Notes: generated by a model not told the origin, from the sequence alone. A stretch of 64,000 nucleotides of DNA from Tenacibaculum pelagium (GCF_014062345.1 NZ_JACGLS010000003.1:186001-250000), one strand, 5' to 3'. Positions 53,746 to 62,948 are shown, counted from the stretch's first letter. Program-made: numbers and translations.

Positions 53746-53777
53746 AAAACCCATTATTATTCTTTTTCTGCCAAAAT

Positions 53778-53794
53778 ATTAGCCAATAGCTAAT
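53778..53794. promoter_or_regulatory. Inverted repeat upstream of dnaK
   Basis: ATTAGC-CAATA-GCTAAT, with outer TGCCA (53769-53773) and TGGCA (53794-53798) extending the symmetry after a bulge. It lies 60-80 bases before ATG 53858 and may be an operator. It does not match CIRCE (TTAGCACTC-N9-GAGTGCTAA). Confidence 0.4.
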
Positions 53795-53857
53795 GGCACA
53801 CACTTTGACTATTACTACTCGTAAAATTGAATTAAAAATTTATTTAAGATAATAATT

Positions 53858-55753
53858 ATGAGTAAAATTATAGGTATAGATTTAGGAACTACCAACTCAT
53901 GTGTTTCTGTAATGGAAGGAAACGAGCCAGTAGTAATTCCTAATGCTGAAGGAAAAAGAACAACACCATCTATCGTAGCATTCGTAGAAGGAGGAGAGCG
54001 TAAGATTGGAGATCCAGCAAAAAGACAAGCAGTAACTAATCCAACAAAAACAGTTTATTCTATTAAACGTTTTATGGGTAATAAGTTTTCTGAGTCTTCT
54101 AAAGAAGCAGGAAGAGTTCCTTATAAAGTAGTAAAAGGAGATAACGATACACCACGTGTAGATATTGATGGACGTTTATATACGCCACAAGAAATTTCTG
54201 CAATGGTATTACAGAAAATGAAGAAAACTGCTGAAGACTATTTAGGTCAAGACGTAGCAGAAGCAGTAATTACTGTACCAGCATATTTTAACGATGCACA
54301 GCGTCAAGCAACTAAAGAAGCTGGTGAAATTGCAGGATTAAAAGTTCGTCGTATCATCAACGAGCCAACTGCAGCAGCATTAGCTTATGGTTTAGATAAA
54401 GCAAGCGAAGACAAGAAAATCGTAGTATTTGATTTTGGTGGAGGTACACATGATGTTTCTATTTTAGAATTAGGAGACGGAGTATTTGAAGTATTAGCTA
54501 CAGATGGAGATACACACTTAGGAGGAGATGATGTTGATGAAAAGTTAATCAACTGGTTAGCTGAAGAGTTTATGGCTGAAGAGAACATGGACTTACGTAA
54601 AGATCCAATGGCTTTACAGCGTTTAAAAGAGGCTGCTGAAAAAGCGAAGATCGAATTATCTTCTACAACTTCAACAGAAATTAACTTACCATATATTACA
54701 GCTACAGCTAGTGGACCTAAGCACTTAGTTAGAACAATGACTAGAGCTAAGTTTGAGACTTTAATTGATGATTTAATTAAAAGAACTATTGAGCCTTGTG
54801 CTACTGCTTTAAAAAATGCTGATTTATCAATTTCTGATATTGATGAAGTAGTATTAGTAGGTGGTTCAACTCGTATTCCTGCAATTCAAGAAGCAGTTGA
54901 AAAATTCTTTAAAAAAGCGCCAAGTAAAGGAGTAAACCCTGATGAAGTAGTTTCTTTAGGAGCTGCAATTCAAGGTGGAGTTTTAACTGGAGATGTAAAA
55001 GACGTTTTATTATTAGATGTTACGCCTTTATCTTTAGGAATCGAAACTATGGGGAATGTATTTACAAAGTTAATCGATGCAAATACAACAATTCCTACTA
55101 AGAAATCGCAGGTATTTTCTACAGCAGTAGATAACCAACCATCGGTAGATATTCACGTATTACAAGGTGAAAGAGCGATGGCAGCAGATAACAATACAAT
55201 TGGTCGTTTCCAATTAACTGATATTCCACCAGCACAAAGAGGAGTTCCTCAAATTGAAGTAACTTTCGATATTGATGCAAACGGAATTATTAAAGTTTCT
55301 GCAGCTGATAAAGCAACAGGAAAATCTCAAGATATTCGTATCGAAGCTTCTTCTGGATTATCTGATGAAGAAATCGAAAAGATGAAAGCTGAAGCTGAAG
55401 CAAATGCTGATGCTGATGCAAAAGCAAAAGAAACTGCTGAGAAAATCAACGGAGCTGATTCTATGATTTTTCAAACAGAAAAGCAATTAAAAGAGTTTGG
55501 AGATAAGTTATCTGATGATAAGAAAGGTCCAATCGAAGCTGCTTTAACTGAATTAAAAGCTGCTCATGAATCTAAAGACTTAGCACAAATTGATGCTGCT
55601 ATGGAAAAGATTAATGAAGCTTGGAAAGTTGCTTCTGAAGAAATGTATGCTGCACAACAAGGTGGAGCTGATGCAGGAGCACAACAAGGTCAACCTGAAG
55701 CAGATGCTCAAGGTGACAATGTTGAAGATGTAGACTTCGAAGAAGTGAAGTAA
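53858..55753 (+). CDS. dnaK: Molecular chaperone DnaK (Hsp70)
   Basis: 631 residues. ATPase domain: [17 protein letters not shown] (4-20), [43 protein letters not shown] and [13 protein letters not shown]. Substrate domain: [18 protein letters not shown] and a helical lid; the tail is Ala/Gln-rich and ends [12 protein letters not shown]. Monocistronic; dnaJ and grpE are not adjacent. TTG at 53805 with TAAAATTG (53822-53829) is a weak promoter candidate. Confidence 0.98.
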   Translation: MSKIIGIDLGTTNSCVSVMEGNEPVVIPNAEGKRTTPSIVAFVEGGERKIGDPAKRQAVTNPTKTVYSIKRFMGNKFSESSKEAGRVPYKVVKGDNDTPRVDIDGRLYTPQEISAMVLQKMKKTAEDYLGQDVAEAVITVPAYFNDAQRQATKEAGEIAGLKVRRIINEPTAAALAYGLDKASEDKKIVVFDFGGGTHDVSILELGDGVFEVLATDGDTHLGGDDVDEKLINWLAEEFMAEENMDLRKDPMALQRLKEAAEKAKIELSSTTSTEINLPYITATASGPKHLVRTMTRAKFETLIDDLIKRTIEPCATALKNADLSISDIDEVVLVGGSTRIPAIQEAVEKFFKKAPSKGVNPDEVVSLGAAIQGGVLTGDVKDVLLLDVTPLSLGIETMGNVFTKLIDANTTIPTKKSQVFSTAVDNQPSVDIHVLQGERAMAADNNTIGRFQLTDIPPAQRGVPQIEVTFDIDANGIIKVSAADKATGKSQDIRIEASSGLSDEEIEKMKAEAEANADADAKAKETAEKINGADSMIFQTEKQLKEFGDKLSDDKKGPIEAALTELKAAHESKDLAQIDAAMEKINEAWKVASEEMYAAQQGGADAGAQQGQPEADAQGDNVEDVDFEEVK

Positions 55754-55775
55754 TTTTTTTGAAATTATAAATATT

Positions 55776-55805
55776 AAAAGCCATCTAGTTTTAGATGGCT
55801 TTTTT
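55776..55805 (+). terminator. Terminator after dnaK
   Basis: Stem AAAAGCCATCTA / TAGATGGCTTTT with short GTTT loop and T tract, 22 bases past the stop codon and immediately before the yjbQ-like gene. Confidence 0.85.
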
Positions 55806-55816
55806 ATTTTTACAAG

Positions 55817-56239
55817 ATGAAATTTTATCAAAAAGAAATTCAGTTATCAGAGTATCCAAGAGGTTATCATTTAATAACTGATGTTTTATTAGGTGCCGTT
55901 CCTAAGTTAAGAGAAATTAAAATTGGACAATTTCAAGCGTTTATTAAACACACCTCTGCGAGTTTAACTATTAATGAAAATGCAGACCCAACTGTGCGGG
56001 TGGATTTCGAATCACATATTAATAAAATGATTCCTGAAAATATGCCGTATTATAAGCATGATTATGAAGGAGCTGATGATATGCCAGCGCATATAAAAAG
56101 TTCAATATTAGGTAGTCAAGTTCAAATTCCAATAACAAACGGAAAACTAAATTTAGGTACTTGGCAAGGTATTTATTTAGGTGAGCATCGTAATTACGGG
56201 GGAAGGAGAAAAATTGTAATTACTGTTTTTGGAGAATAA
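55817..56239 (+). CDS. YjbQ/UPF0047 family protein
   Basis: 140-residue conserved protein (secondary thiamine-phosphate synthase family). Signatures: the C-terminal GTWQGIYLGEHRNYGGRRKIVITVFGE, HTSASLTINENADPTVR and a His/Asp-rich site (YYKHDYEGADDMPAHIKSS is the probable metal or phosphate site). Some members complement thiamine-phosphate synthase loss; the native reaction is unclear. TATTTTTA ends four bases before the ATG, one base off a -7 box. Confidence 0.9.
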   Translation: MKFYQKEIQLSEYPRGYHLITDVLLGAVPKLREIKIGQFQAFIKHTSASLTINENADPTVRVDFESHINKMIPENMPYYKHDYEGADDMPAHIKSSILGSQVQIPITNGKLNLGTWQGIYLGEHRNYGGRRKIVITVFGE

Positions 56240-56240
56240 A

Positions 56241-56765
56241 ATGTATTATAAGTTTAATTTTTTTAAATACACTTACTGCGAATTTGAGTCAAAAAAGATC
56301 GATTTTTTTGAAGGGAAATCAGCACATTATCAAAGTAAATCTGGTAGCTTGTATTTTTATGCTGATGATGGTGTATACCGTTATTCGAATCATTGGGGAA
56401 GAGTAGCAAACTGTAGATGGAAAATTAAAGGTGTCGAAAATTATAAGAGCCAAAATTATTATGTTGGCTTTGCAAAATGGATTGATTTTTATCCATTAAA
56501 TGATTTTGATAAAGTGTTTTATTTAGAGGTAGATTTTAATAAACAACAGGCAAGAATAAAAAGAATAGGAAGCGTAGCGAATACAGATAAATTTTTAATG
56601 ACTTCTGAGTTCGTACATCAACGTTTAAAGCAAATACAAACTTTATTTAAAGAGTATAAATGGGCAAAGTATTTTGATGATGATATAGATGTTGTTAGAA
56701 AAAAACTGATACTAGGTTTAGTAACTTCAAATAAAGCTATTCAGCAGTTAAAGCAACAACTATAA
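56241..56765 (+). CDS. Hypothetical protein
   Basis: 174 residues from ATG 56241, one base after the yjbQ-like stop codon; a TTG at 56229 is rejected as it lies inside that gene. Rich in Tyr, Phe and Lys: YYADDGVYRYSNHWGRVANCRWKI and VGFAKWIDFYPLNDFDKVFYLEVDF suggest a beta-sheet fold with a helical C-terminus. No signal or membrane segment, no family recognised. Probably co-transcribed with yjbQ. Confidence 0.7.
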   Translation: MYYKFNFFKYTYCEFESKKIDFFEGKSAHYQSKSGSLYFYADDGVYRYSNHWGRVANCRWKIKGVENYKSQNYYVGFAKWIDFYPLNDFDKVFYLEVDFNKQQARIKRIGSVANTDKFLMTSEFVHQRLKQIQTLFKEYKWAKYFDDDIDVVRKKLILGLVTSNKAIQQLKQQL

Positions 56766-56766
56766 A

Positions 56767-57198
56767 TTAATTATTGTAAGTTTTATTTACACCAATACTA
56801 AATCCAAAACGAACAGTACTTTCACTGCCTAGTCGTAGAATTGCTAATTCACCTAAAGATATTTTACTGAATTCATTATTCGTTATTTCATCATTATTTA
56901 GAATTAGTTTTCCAGTAAATTGCTTTTTGGTATTGTATTCGCTTCTATCTTGTTTATTTTGATAAAAATTAATAGATAAAATATTGTCTTTATCTTCATA
57001 ACCACAAAATATGCCTAGTTTGTCCCAAATAATGTAATTTTTACTTTTGTTTAATTTCCTATCTGGTTTACCAAAAGTGTTTATTAAAGTATCATAGTTT
57101 GTTGGAAAAGTAACCGGTTTACTATTTATGGTAATAACATCTGTATCGCACTCAATAACTAATCTTTTTTGTTTTTTTTTCTTTAAAAAATTAAACAT
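56767..57198 (-). CDS. Hypothetical protein
   Basis: 143 residues beginning with a basic, helix-like MFNFLKKKKQKR, then beta-rich sequence including NTFGKPDRKLNKSKNYIIWDKLGIFCGYED. That GKPD-x20-WD-LGI pattern resembles small Bacteroidetes proteins of unknown function. No signal peptide. It ends one base from the convergent preceding gene and has no partner on its strand. Confidence 0.65.
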   Translation of the reverse strand: MFNFLKKKKQKRLVIECDTDVITINSKPVTFPTNYDTLINTFGKPDRKLNKSKNYIIWDKLGIFCGYEDKDNILSINFYQNKQDRSEYNTKKQFTGKLILNNDEITNNEFSKISLGELAILRLGSESTVRFGFSIGVNKTYNN

Positions 57199-57284
57199 GA
57201 CAATCTGTTTTTAATTAATTATTTATTTTCAGAGGTTTAGTGTAAATCTAAAGAATAAATTTTAACTAACTCGTTTCACTTTCG

Positions 57285-57292
57285 TAAATTTG
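57285..57292 (+). promoter_or_regulatory. Candidate -7 box for the ndh-like gene
   Basis: TAAATTTG, exact TAnnTTTG, 31 bases before ATG 57324. Confidence 0.5.
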
Positions 57293-57323
57293 TAATTAGA
57301 TTATTTAATGATAATAAATCTAC

Positions 57324-58619
57324 ATGAACATACCACAAACGAGCTTTCCTCGAGTAGTAATTATAGGAGGAGGTTTTGCAGGATTAGCGGCTGCAAGAGG
57401 ATTAGAAGACCAAGATTTACAAGTTGTTTTAATAGATAAACACAACTACCATACATTTCAACCATTATTATATCAAGTAGCTACAGGAGGATTAGAACCT
57501 GATAGCATTGCTTTTCCATTACGTAAACGTTTTAACGATGTGGAGAACTTCTTTTTCCGATTAGCAGAAGTTACCAATATAAATGCAGATGAAAATACTA
57601 TTGAAACTTCTATAGGGAATTTAGAATACGATGAGCTAATCATTGCAACTGGTTCTACCACTAATTTCTTTGGAAATACTAATATTGAAAAGTTTGCAAT
57701 GGAAATGAAATCGGTTCCGCAAGCATTAAATATTCGTAGTTTAGTTCTAGAAAATTTTGAAGAAGCGCTATTAGAAACAGATTTAGACAAGCGTAGAGCT
57801 TTGATGAATTTTGTAATTGTTGGTGGTGGGCCTACAGGTGTTGAATTGGCAGGAGCTTTGGCAGAAATGAAAAAAGGTATTCTACCTAAAGATTATCCAG
57901 ATTTAGATATCCGTCAAATGAAAATAAATTTGATTCAAAGTTCTGGAGAGTTGTTAAAAGGAATGAGCAACAAAGCATCTGCAAAAGCAGAAGATTTTTT
58001 AATAAAATTAGGTGTTGATGTTTGGAAAGATCTCCGTGTTTTAGATTATGATGGAGAAACTGTAACTACCAATGGTCACGATCATTTTAAAGCTGAAACA
58101 GTAATTTGGGCAGCGGGTGTAAAAGGAGATTCAATTACAGGTTTAGAGCAAGAATGTTTAATTGAGAGAGCTAATCGATTTAAAGTTGATGAGTACAGCA
58201 AAGTTATTGGTTATAATAATGTATATGCTATTGGAGATGTAGCTTGTATGGAAACCAAAAAATATTCTTACGGGCACCCAATGATGGCACAACCAGCTAT
58301 TCAGCAAGGAAAATTATTGGGCAAGAATATTCTTGCAAAATTAAAAGGGAAAAAACTAAAACCTTTTAAATATAACGATAAAGGCTCTATGGCTACAATT
58401 GGTCGTAATAAAGCTGTGGTAGATTTACCTAAATGGAAGTTTCAAGGAGTATTTGCTTGGTTTGTTTGGATGTTTGTTCATTTGTTTTCATTAATCGGAT
58501 TCAGAAATAAGGTAATAGTATTTATGAATTGGATTTATAATTACATCCGATTTGATAGAGAAACAAGATTGATTATTCGTCCATATAAAAAGAAAAATAA
58601 TTATAGTTTTAAAGAATAA
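57324..58619 (+). CDS. ndh: Type II NADH:quinone oxidoreductase
   Basis: Non-proton-pumping flavoprotein passing electrons from NADH to quinone. 431 residues: FAD motif VVIIGGGFAGLAAARGLE (11-28), quinone/FAD region FQPLLYQVATGGLEPDSIAFPLR, NADH motif FVIVGGGPTGVELAGALAEM, VYAIGDVA, and a C-terminal membrane-anchoring stretch (about 372-405, VFAWFVWMFVHLFSLIGF). Followed 3 bases later by a small zinc-ribbon gene. Confidence 0.92.
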   Translation: MNIPQTSFPRVVIIGGGFAGLAAARGLEDQDLQVVLIDKHNYHTFQPLLYQVATGGLEPDSIAFPLRKRFNDVENFFFRLAEVTNINADENTIETSIGNLEYDELIIATGSTTNFFGNTNIEKFAMEMKSVPQALNIRSLVLENFEEALLETDLDKRRALMNFVIVGGGPTGVELAGALAEMKKGILPKDYPDLDIRQMKINLIQSSGELLKGMSNKASAKAEDFLIKLGVDVWKDLRVLDYDGETVTTNGHDHFKAETVIWAAGVKGDSITGLEQECLIERANRFKVDEYSKVIGYNNVYAIGDVACMETKKYSYGHPMMAQPAIQQGKLLGKNILAKLKGKKLKPFKYNDKGSMATIGRNKAVVDLPKWKFQGVFAWFVWMFVHLFSLIGFRNKVIVFMNWIYNYIRFDRETRLIIRPYKKKNNYSFKE

Positions 58620-58622
58620 AGC

Positions 58623-58937
58623 ATGAGTGTTACAAGGAATATAAAATGTCCAAACTGTGGAGTTTTTAATACTAATAAAGAGTATTGCGAAAATTGTAAC
58701 ACGTTAATTTCTCACGAAAAAAAGAGGGCTTTAAAGGAAAAAGAATATAAGGAAACTTTAATAAATGAAGCTAAAGAAAAGATTGAGAATCCTAATTTAG
58801 CAGAGCGTTTAAAAAAGCATCCTTTCTTTTTGTATAGAATTGTTGGTTGGGATTTTGTATTCAGCTTTTCTAGTGGTAAGTGCTATAGGAGCTTTATTAG
58901 CATGGTTTATAGCTATGGTAGCAGCTGGATAATATGA
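58623..58937 (+). CDS. Small zinc-ribbon protein, C-terminus apparently frameshifted
   Basis: As read, 104 residues: zinc ribbon CPNCGVFNTNKEYCENC (Cys at about 9, 12, 21 or 22, 24), a Lys/Glu helix, then from residue 76 a low-quality tail. If one G of the GGG at 58849-58851 is skipped, the frame continues as WILYSAFLVVSAIGALLAWF plus IAMVAAG. That is a clean transmembrane helix ending at TAA 58930-58932, one base before the next ATG. The original gene was therefore very likely a ribbon plus C-terminal membrane anchor. Mutation or sequencing error cannot be told apart here. Confidence 0.7.
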   Translation: MSVTRNIKCPNCGVFNTNKEYCENCNTLISHEKKRALKEKEYKETLINEAKEKIENPNLAERLKKHPFFLYRIVGWDFVFSFSSGKCYRSFISMVYSYGSSWII

Positions 58938-59311
58938 ATCGATTTTTAAAAGTCTATTTTGTTTCTTCTTTATTTATTGGGCTATGTGTTTATATAACTC
59001 AAAGAAATAAATACTTATTACCAGATATCATTCAGTTTTATTTAAACGACTTTTTAATAATTCCAATTGTATTAACAATTAGTCTTTATATCCTGAGATG
59101 GAGTAAGAATAATAAAAATTACCATATTCCTTTAAGTATCGTTTTGTATAGCTGTTTTCTGTATAGTTTCTTATTTGAGTATTTTCTTCCTAAATTTCAT
59201 TTAAGATACACTTCAGATTTTATTGATGTTATTTTGTACTTTGCTAGTGGAATAATATTCTACATCTTTCAGAAAAATAATTATGAAATCTTCAAAAAAA
59301 CTAAATACTAA
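58934..59311 (+). CDS. Small multi-pass membrane protein
   Basis: 125 residues with four predicted transmembrane helices (about 6-22, 37-55, 66-86 and 97-115). Short flavobacterial proteins of this look are sometimes labelled magnesium citrate secondary transporter, an annotation with little support. It overlaps the downstream AraC gene by 29 bases. Confidence 0.6.
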   Translation: MNRFLKVYFVSSLFIGLCVYITQRNKYLLPDIIQFYLNDFLIIPIVLTISLYILRWSKNNKNYHIPLSIVLYSCFLYSFLFEYFLPKFHLRYTSDFIDVILYFASGIIFYIFQKNNYEIFKKTKY

Positions 59312-60206
59312 AGTAGTAACTAGAATAGGTAAATCGATTACTTATATTGAAGAACACTTACACGAAAAGTTAATGTTAAATGATATCGCTGAGAAAGCAC
59401 ATTTTTCTCCATTTCATTTTCATCGATTATTTTCAATAGTAACAAAAGAAACTTTAAATAATTTTATCACAAGAAAAAGAATTGAAAAGGCAGCTTCTTT
59501 TTTGTTACATAAAAAAGAATTAACAATTACTGAAATTTCCGATAGAGTAGGGTTTACTAGTTTATCGTCATTTTCAAGAGCTTTTAAGAAATTTTACGGA
59601 ATGAGCCCTGTTGAATTTAGAGAAAGTAGTCCTCATAAGTTTAGCAAGATTAGTAAAGAAGAAAGCAAGAATGGACAAATGATTACCTTATTTGAACAAT
59701 ACATTTGTAACGTAAATAACTCTTTAAATTGGTTAAAAATGAATGCGATTACAGAAGTTAAAATAATTCCAGAGGTACAATTAGCTTATATAAGTCATCA
59801 AGGTAAAATGGATTTAATAGGTAATGTTTATAACAGACTAATGCAATGGGCTTTTCCAAAAGGTTTAATGCAGCAAGAAAATTTAAGAATGATAACCATT
59901 TATCATGATAGTCCTAAAATTACAGATCCGAATAATTTAAGGATGAGTGCTTGCATGACTTTAAACAGAGAAGTAAAAACTGAAGGAGAAGTAAACCTTA
60001 GAACATTACCAGATACCAAATGTGTTGTTTCTCGTTTAGGAATTGCACCAATGGAGTTTCAAGAAGCTTGGGAAGCAAATTTTGTTTGGATGTCAGAAAA
60101 AGGATTTAAAAGAGCAGATCAAGATCCTTTTGGAATTTATTATAACAATCCGCAAGAGCATCCTGAAGGAAAGTGCATTGTAGATCTGTGTATTCCTATA
60201 GAATAA
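59283..60206 (+). CDS. AraC-family regulator with GyrI-like effector domain
   Basis: 307 residues: N-terminal AraC-type double helix-turn-helix (about 15-115; HFSPFHFHRLFSIVTKETL and ISDRVGFTSLSSFSRAFKKFYG) and a C-terminal GyrI-like small-molecule-binding domain (about 155-307; EVQLAYISHQGKMDL, LPDTKCVVSRLGIAP, CIVDLCIPIE). This layout is typical of Rob/BltR-type sensors of hydrophobic compounds. Target genes unknown; it is coupled to the upstream membrane protein. Confidence 0.9.
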   Translation: MKSSKKLNTKVVTRIGKSITYIEEHLHEKLMLNDIAEKAHFSPFHFHRLFSIVTKETLNNFITRKRIEKAASFLLHKKELTITEISDRVGFTSLSSFSRAFKKFYGMSPVEFRESSPHKFSKISKEESKNGQMITLFEQYICNVNNSLNWLKMNAITEVKIIPEVQLAYISHQGKMDLIGNVYNRLMQWAFPKGLMQQENLRMITIYHDSPKITDPNNLRMSACMTLNREVKTEGEVNLRTLPDTKCVVSRLGIAPMEFQEAWEANFVWMSEKGFKRADQDPFGIYYNNPQEHPEGKCIVDLCIPIE

Positions 60207-60239
60207 AAAAATCCCGAGTTAAAAAACTCGGGATTTTTT
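60205..60239. terminator. Bidirectional terminator between the AraC gene and ribB
   Basis: 15-bp perfect stem from AAAAAATCCCGAGTT to AACTCGGGATTTTTT with a short A loop; serves both convergent genes. Confidence 0.88.
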
Positions 60240-60260
60240 ATGTTTTATTCTTTTAGCAAA

Positions 60261-61403
60261 TTAATAGTTTACATAATCAACAATTTCTAAACCATAACCA
60301 ATCATACCAACACGCTTGGTTTGTTTGGTGTTAGAAACTAAACGTAATTTATGAATGTGTAAGTCGTGTAAAATTTGCGCTCCAATACCAAAGTCTTTAT
60401 TATCCATAGCTACATGCGGAGCTTTCATTTCTCCTTTAGCTTGGTTTTCTTTTAAACCACGTAATCGAGCTAATAAGTTTAAAGCTTGACTTTGTTGATT
60501 GATAAAAATAATAGCACCACGTCCTTCATCGTTTATTACTTTAAACATCTGGTCTAATTTCTTGTCAGCATTATTAGTTAATGTACCTAAGATATCGTTG
60601 TTTACAAGCGTAGAATTTACGCGTGTTAATATTGGTTCATTTTTACTCCAAACACCTTTGGTTAACGCAATATGTATTTGTTTGTTAGTAGTTTGTTGAT
60701 AAGCTCTTAAACGGAATTCACCAAAACGAGTTTTAATATTAAAATCTTCTTTCTTTTCAATTAAAGAATCGTGCTCCATACGATAAGCAACTAAATCTTC
60801 GATAGAAACAATTTTTAAATCGAATTTTTTAGCAACTTTTAAAAGTTGAGGTAAACGAGCCATGGTACCGTCTTCATTCATGATTTCTACAATAACTCCA
60901 GCAGGTTGTAAACCAGCTAATCGAGCAAAATCAATTGCAGCTTCGGTATGCCCCGTTCTTCTTAAAACACCTCCATTTTTAGCTTTTAAGGGGAAAATAT
61001 GTCCTGGGCGTGCTAAATCGAAAGGTTTTGTTTCTGGATCGATTAAAGCTTCAATAGTTTTAGATCTATCTGAGGCAGAAATACCTGTGGTTACACCTTT
61101 ACCTCTTAGATCTACAGAAACTGTAAAAGCAGTTTCCATAGGGTCGGTGTTGTTGTTTACCATCATGTTTAGTTGTAACTCTTTGCAGCGATCTTCGGTA
61201 AGTGGAGTACATATTAAACCTTTACCATGGGTTGCCATAAAGTTAATCATCTCTGGGGTTACCTTTTCGGCTGCCGCTAAGAAATCACCTTCATTTTCAC
61301 GGTCTTCATCATCAACAACAATAATTACTTTTCCGTTTTTAATATCTTCTATTGCTTCTTCAATAGTGTTTAACTGAACTTTTGTTGATGTTTGTGTTGT
61401 CAT
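60261..61403 (-). CDS. ribB: 3,4-dihydroxy-2-butanone 4-phosphate synthase with degenerate GTP cyclohydrolase II domain
   Basis: 380 residues. Residues 1-205 are an intact RibB: VDDEDRENEGDF (30-41), TPLTEDRC, GISASDRSKTI, RPGHIFPL, and RRTGHTEAA. Residues 215-380 follow the RibA fold but have lost the zinc ligands and catalytic cysteine. Where GTP cyclohydrolase II has CxTGD and RCDCG, this protein reads NSTLVNNDILGTLTNNADK (263-281), and no cysteine occurs after residue 73. So it should make the four-carbon riboflavin precursor but not open GTP. Two bases after the LptF/G gene. Confidence 0.92.
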   Translation of the reverse strand: MTTQTSTKVQLNTIEEAIEDIKNGKVIIVVDDEDRENEGDFLAAAEKVTPEMINFMATHGKGLICTPLTEDRCKELQLNMMVNNNTDPMETAFTVSVDLRGKGVTTGISASDRSKTIEALIDPETKPFDLARPGHIFPLKAKNGGVLRRTGHTEAAIDFARLAGLQPAGVIVEIMNEDGTMARLPQLLKVAKKFDLKIVSIEDLVAYRMEHDSLIEKKEDFNIKTRFGEFRLRAYQQTTNKQIHIALTKGVWSKNEPILTRVNSTLVNNDILGTLTNNADKKLDQMFKVINDEGRGAIIFINQQSQALNLLARLRGLKENQAKGEMKAPHVAMDNKDFGIGAQILHDLHIHKLRLVSNTKQTKRVGMIGYGLEIVDYVNY

Positions 61404-61405
61404 TG

Positions 61406-62854
61406 TTATGTTGTTTTCTCTTTTTTAGAGAATAAGTTTTTAATCGTAGTACGTATAGATGCAAAAAATGTATTCACATCAAAAAGACCTTTGTCTTTAG
61501 TGGCTCTAACGGTTAATATTATAGCCAAAGGTAGCATTATAAACACACTTATCCAAGATCCTATTATGGCAGTTAAAGAGCTTTCTTCTGCTAAATTTCT
61601 ACCAAAAGTATTTGAAAAGAAATACAATACATAAATAGCAATTGCTAAAATCATTGGTAATCCCATTCCTCCTTTTCTAATAATTGAACCTAAAGGAGCA
61701 CCAATAAAAAACAGTAATAAACAAGATAAAGAGAAAGCAACTCTGTTATAATATTCAATATCATACAGGTTTAAGTATTTCCTTCTGTTTTTTAAAGTTT
61801 CTTTATTAGATTTATTATTATTTAATGTTCTTTCAATTTTTGAAACCGCAGAAGATAGGATGTTACGTTTCTCTCTGTCATTAAAGTTTTCAAGAATATT
61901 TGGCGAAATTTCTTTATTAACTAAAGAATCTGGGTAGTGGTGTAAATCTTCAATATCAATACTTAAAAACAAGTTTTTGGCTTTACTTTTAATAAAGTCA
62001 TCATAGTTTTTTTTCATTGTAGGTACAGTATCCTTCAATTGAGCTAAACTAAGCATGTTATACTGACGTGTGTATTTTTCATCACCAAGATCATCATCGT
62101 TAAAAGAAGAAATGTCAATATTTATAGTGTACTTGTCAAAATATGCATGAGAAGCGGGCATTTTTTGCTTTTCTTTAAAAGAAGATCCATTTTTTAAATG
62201 ATGCTCAAAATAGTAACCATCTTCTAAAACTAAAGTCATATACCTACTGCTTTCGTCAGAAATTATTTTACCTTTTTCCGCAGTAATAATTTTATTATTT
62301 CCTTTTCTATCAGATAAATCATAAATCATCACCTTTTTTAAAAGGTTATCGTCTTCTCCGTACTTCTCTTCAAACTTAATTTGATAATTAGGTAGTTCGG
62401 TGTTAAAACTCCCTGCAACTAAAGCTATAGCAGGTTGCTTTTTCTTGATGTTAACTTTCATGTTTAACTGCTTTAACATCGCATAAGGGTAAACGTTGTT
62501 TAAAAACAAAAAGTTAATACCACTTAAAAAAAGAGTTAAGAAAACTAACGGGCGCACCATTCGAGGTAATGAAATACCAGCTGATTTCGTAGCTGCAAAT
62601 TCATAATTTTCAGATAGGCTACCCAAAGTCATTATCGAAGATAGTAAAACACCAATAGGTAATGCTTGTGGTACTACTAAAAGAGTGGTGTACCAAAGAA
62701 ATTTTAATATAATTCCAAGACTAATACCTTTGCCAGCAAAATTGTCAAAAGCTAACCATAAGGCCTGCATTACCAAAACAAATAATATGATAAGGAATGT
62801 GGCGAAAAAAGGTTTTAAAAAGCTTTTTAAAATATATCTGTCTAATGTTTTCAC
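61406..62854 (-). CDS. LptF/LptG-family permease
   Basis: 482 residues: inner-membrane permease of the lipopolysaccharide-export ABC machine. Three N-terminal helices (LDRYILKSFLKPFFATFLI, then 50-75 and 98-120), a large periplasmic jellyroll, and three C-terminal helices. The start is GTG at 62854, giving MKTLDRYILKSFL as expected. An exact -7 box ends five bases before it. Confidence 0.9.
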   Translation of the reverse strand: MKTLDRYILKSFLKPFFATFLIILFVLVMQALWLAFDNFAGKGISLGIILKFLWYTTLLVVPQALPIGVLLSSIMTLGSLSENYEFAATKSAGISLPRMVRPLVFLTLFLSGINFLFLNNVYPYAMLKQLNMKVNIKKKQPAIALVAGSFNTELPNYQIKFEEKYGEDDNLLKKVMIYDLSDRKGNNKIITAEKGKIISDESSRYMTLVLEDGYYFEHHLKNGSSFKEKQKMPASHAYFDKYTINIDISSFNDDDLGDEKYTRQYNMLSLAQLKDTVPTMKKNYDDFIKSKAKNLFLSIDIEDLHHYPDSLVNKEISPNILENFNDREKRNILSSAVSKIERTLNNNKSNKETLKNRRKYLNLYDIEYYNRVAFSLSCLLLFFIGAPLGSIIRKGGMGLPMILAIAIYVLYFFSNTFGRNLAEESSLTAIIGSWISVFIMLPLAIILTVRATKDKGLFDVNTFFASIRTTIKNLFSKKEKTT

Positions 62855-62859
62855 AGATG

Positions 62860-62867
62860 CAAAGGTA
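62860..62867 (-). promoter_or_regulatory. Candidate -7 box for the lptF/G-ribB pair (leaderless geometry)
   Basis: Minus-strand TACCTTTG, exact TAnnTTTG, five bases before the GTG start at 62854; predicted start about 62856. Confidence 0.45.
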
Positions 62868-62879
62868 GTAGGTTAGTTG

Positions 62880-62936
62880 GATAAAAAAATAAAAGTTTTG
62901 TTAATGATTTTTAAAGATTCATTAACAAAACTTTTT
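62880..62936 (-). terminator. Terminator of lolA
   Basis: 17-bp perfect inverted repeat (62891-62907 with 62919-62935; AAAAGTTTTGTTAATGA and its complement) with an 11-base loop, followed on the minus strand by a T-rich run. It separates lolA from the LptF/G gene. Confidence 0.85.
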
Positions 62937-62948
62937 AGATGTATTAGT

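Noticed and set aside
53769-53798. CIRCE element upstream of dnaK
   Set aside because: The arms and spacing differ from TTAGCACTC-N9-GAGTGCTAA.
58623-58937. Programmed ribosomal frameshifting in the zinc-ribbon gene
   Set aside because: No slippery heptamer or downstream structure is visible; a simple insertion explains it better.
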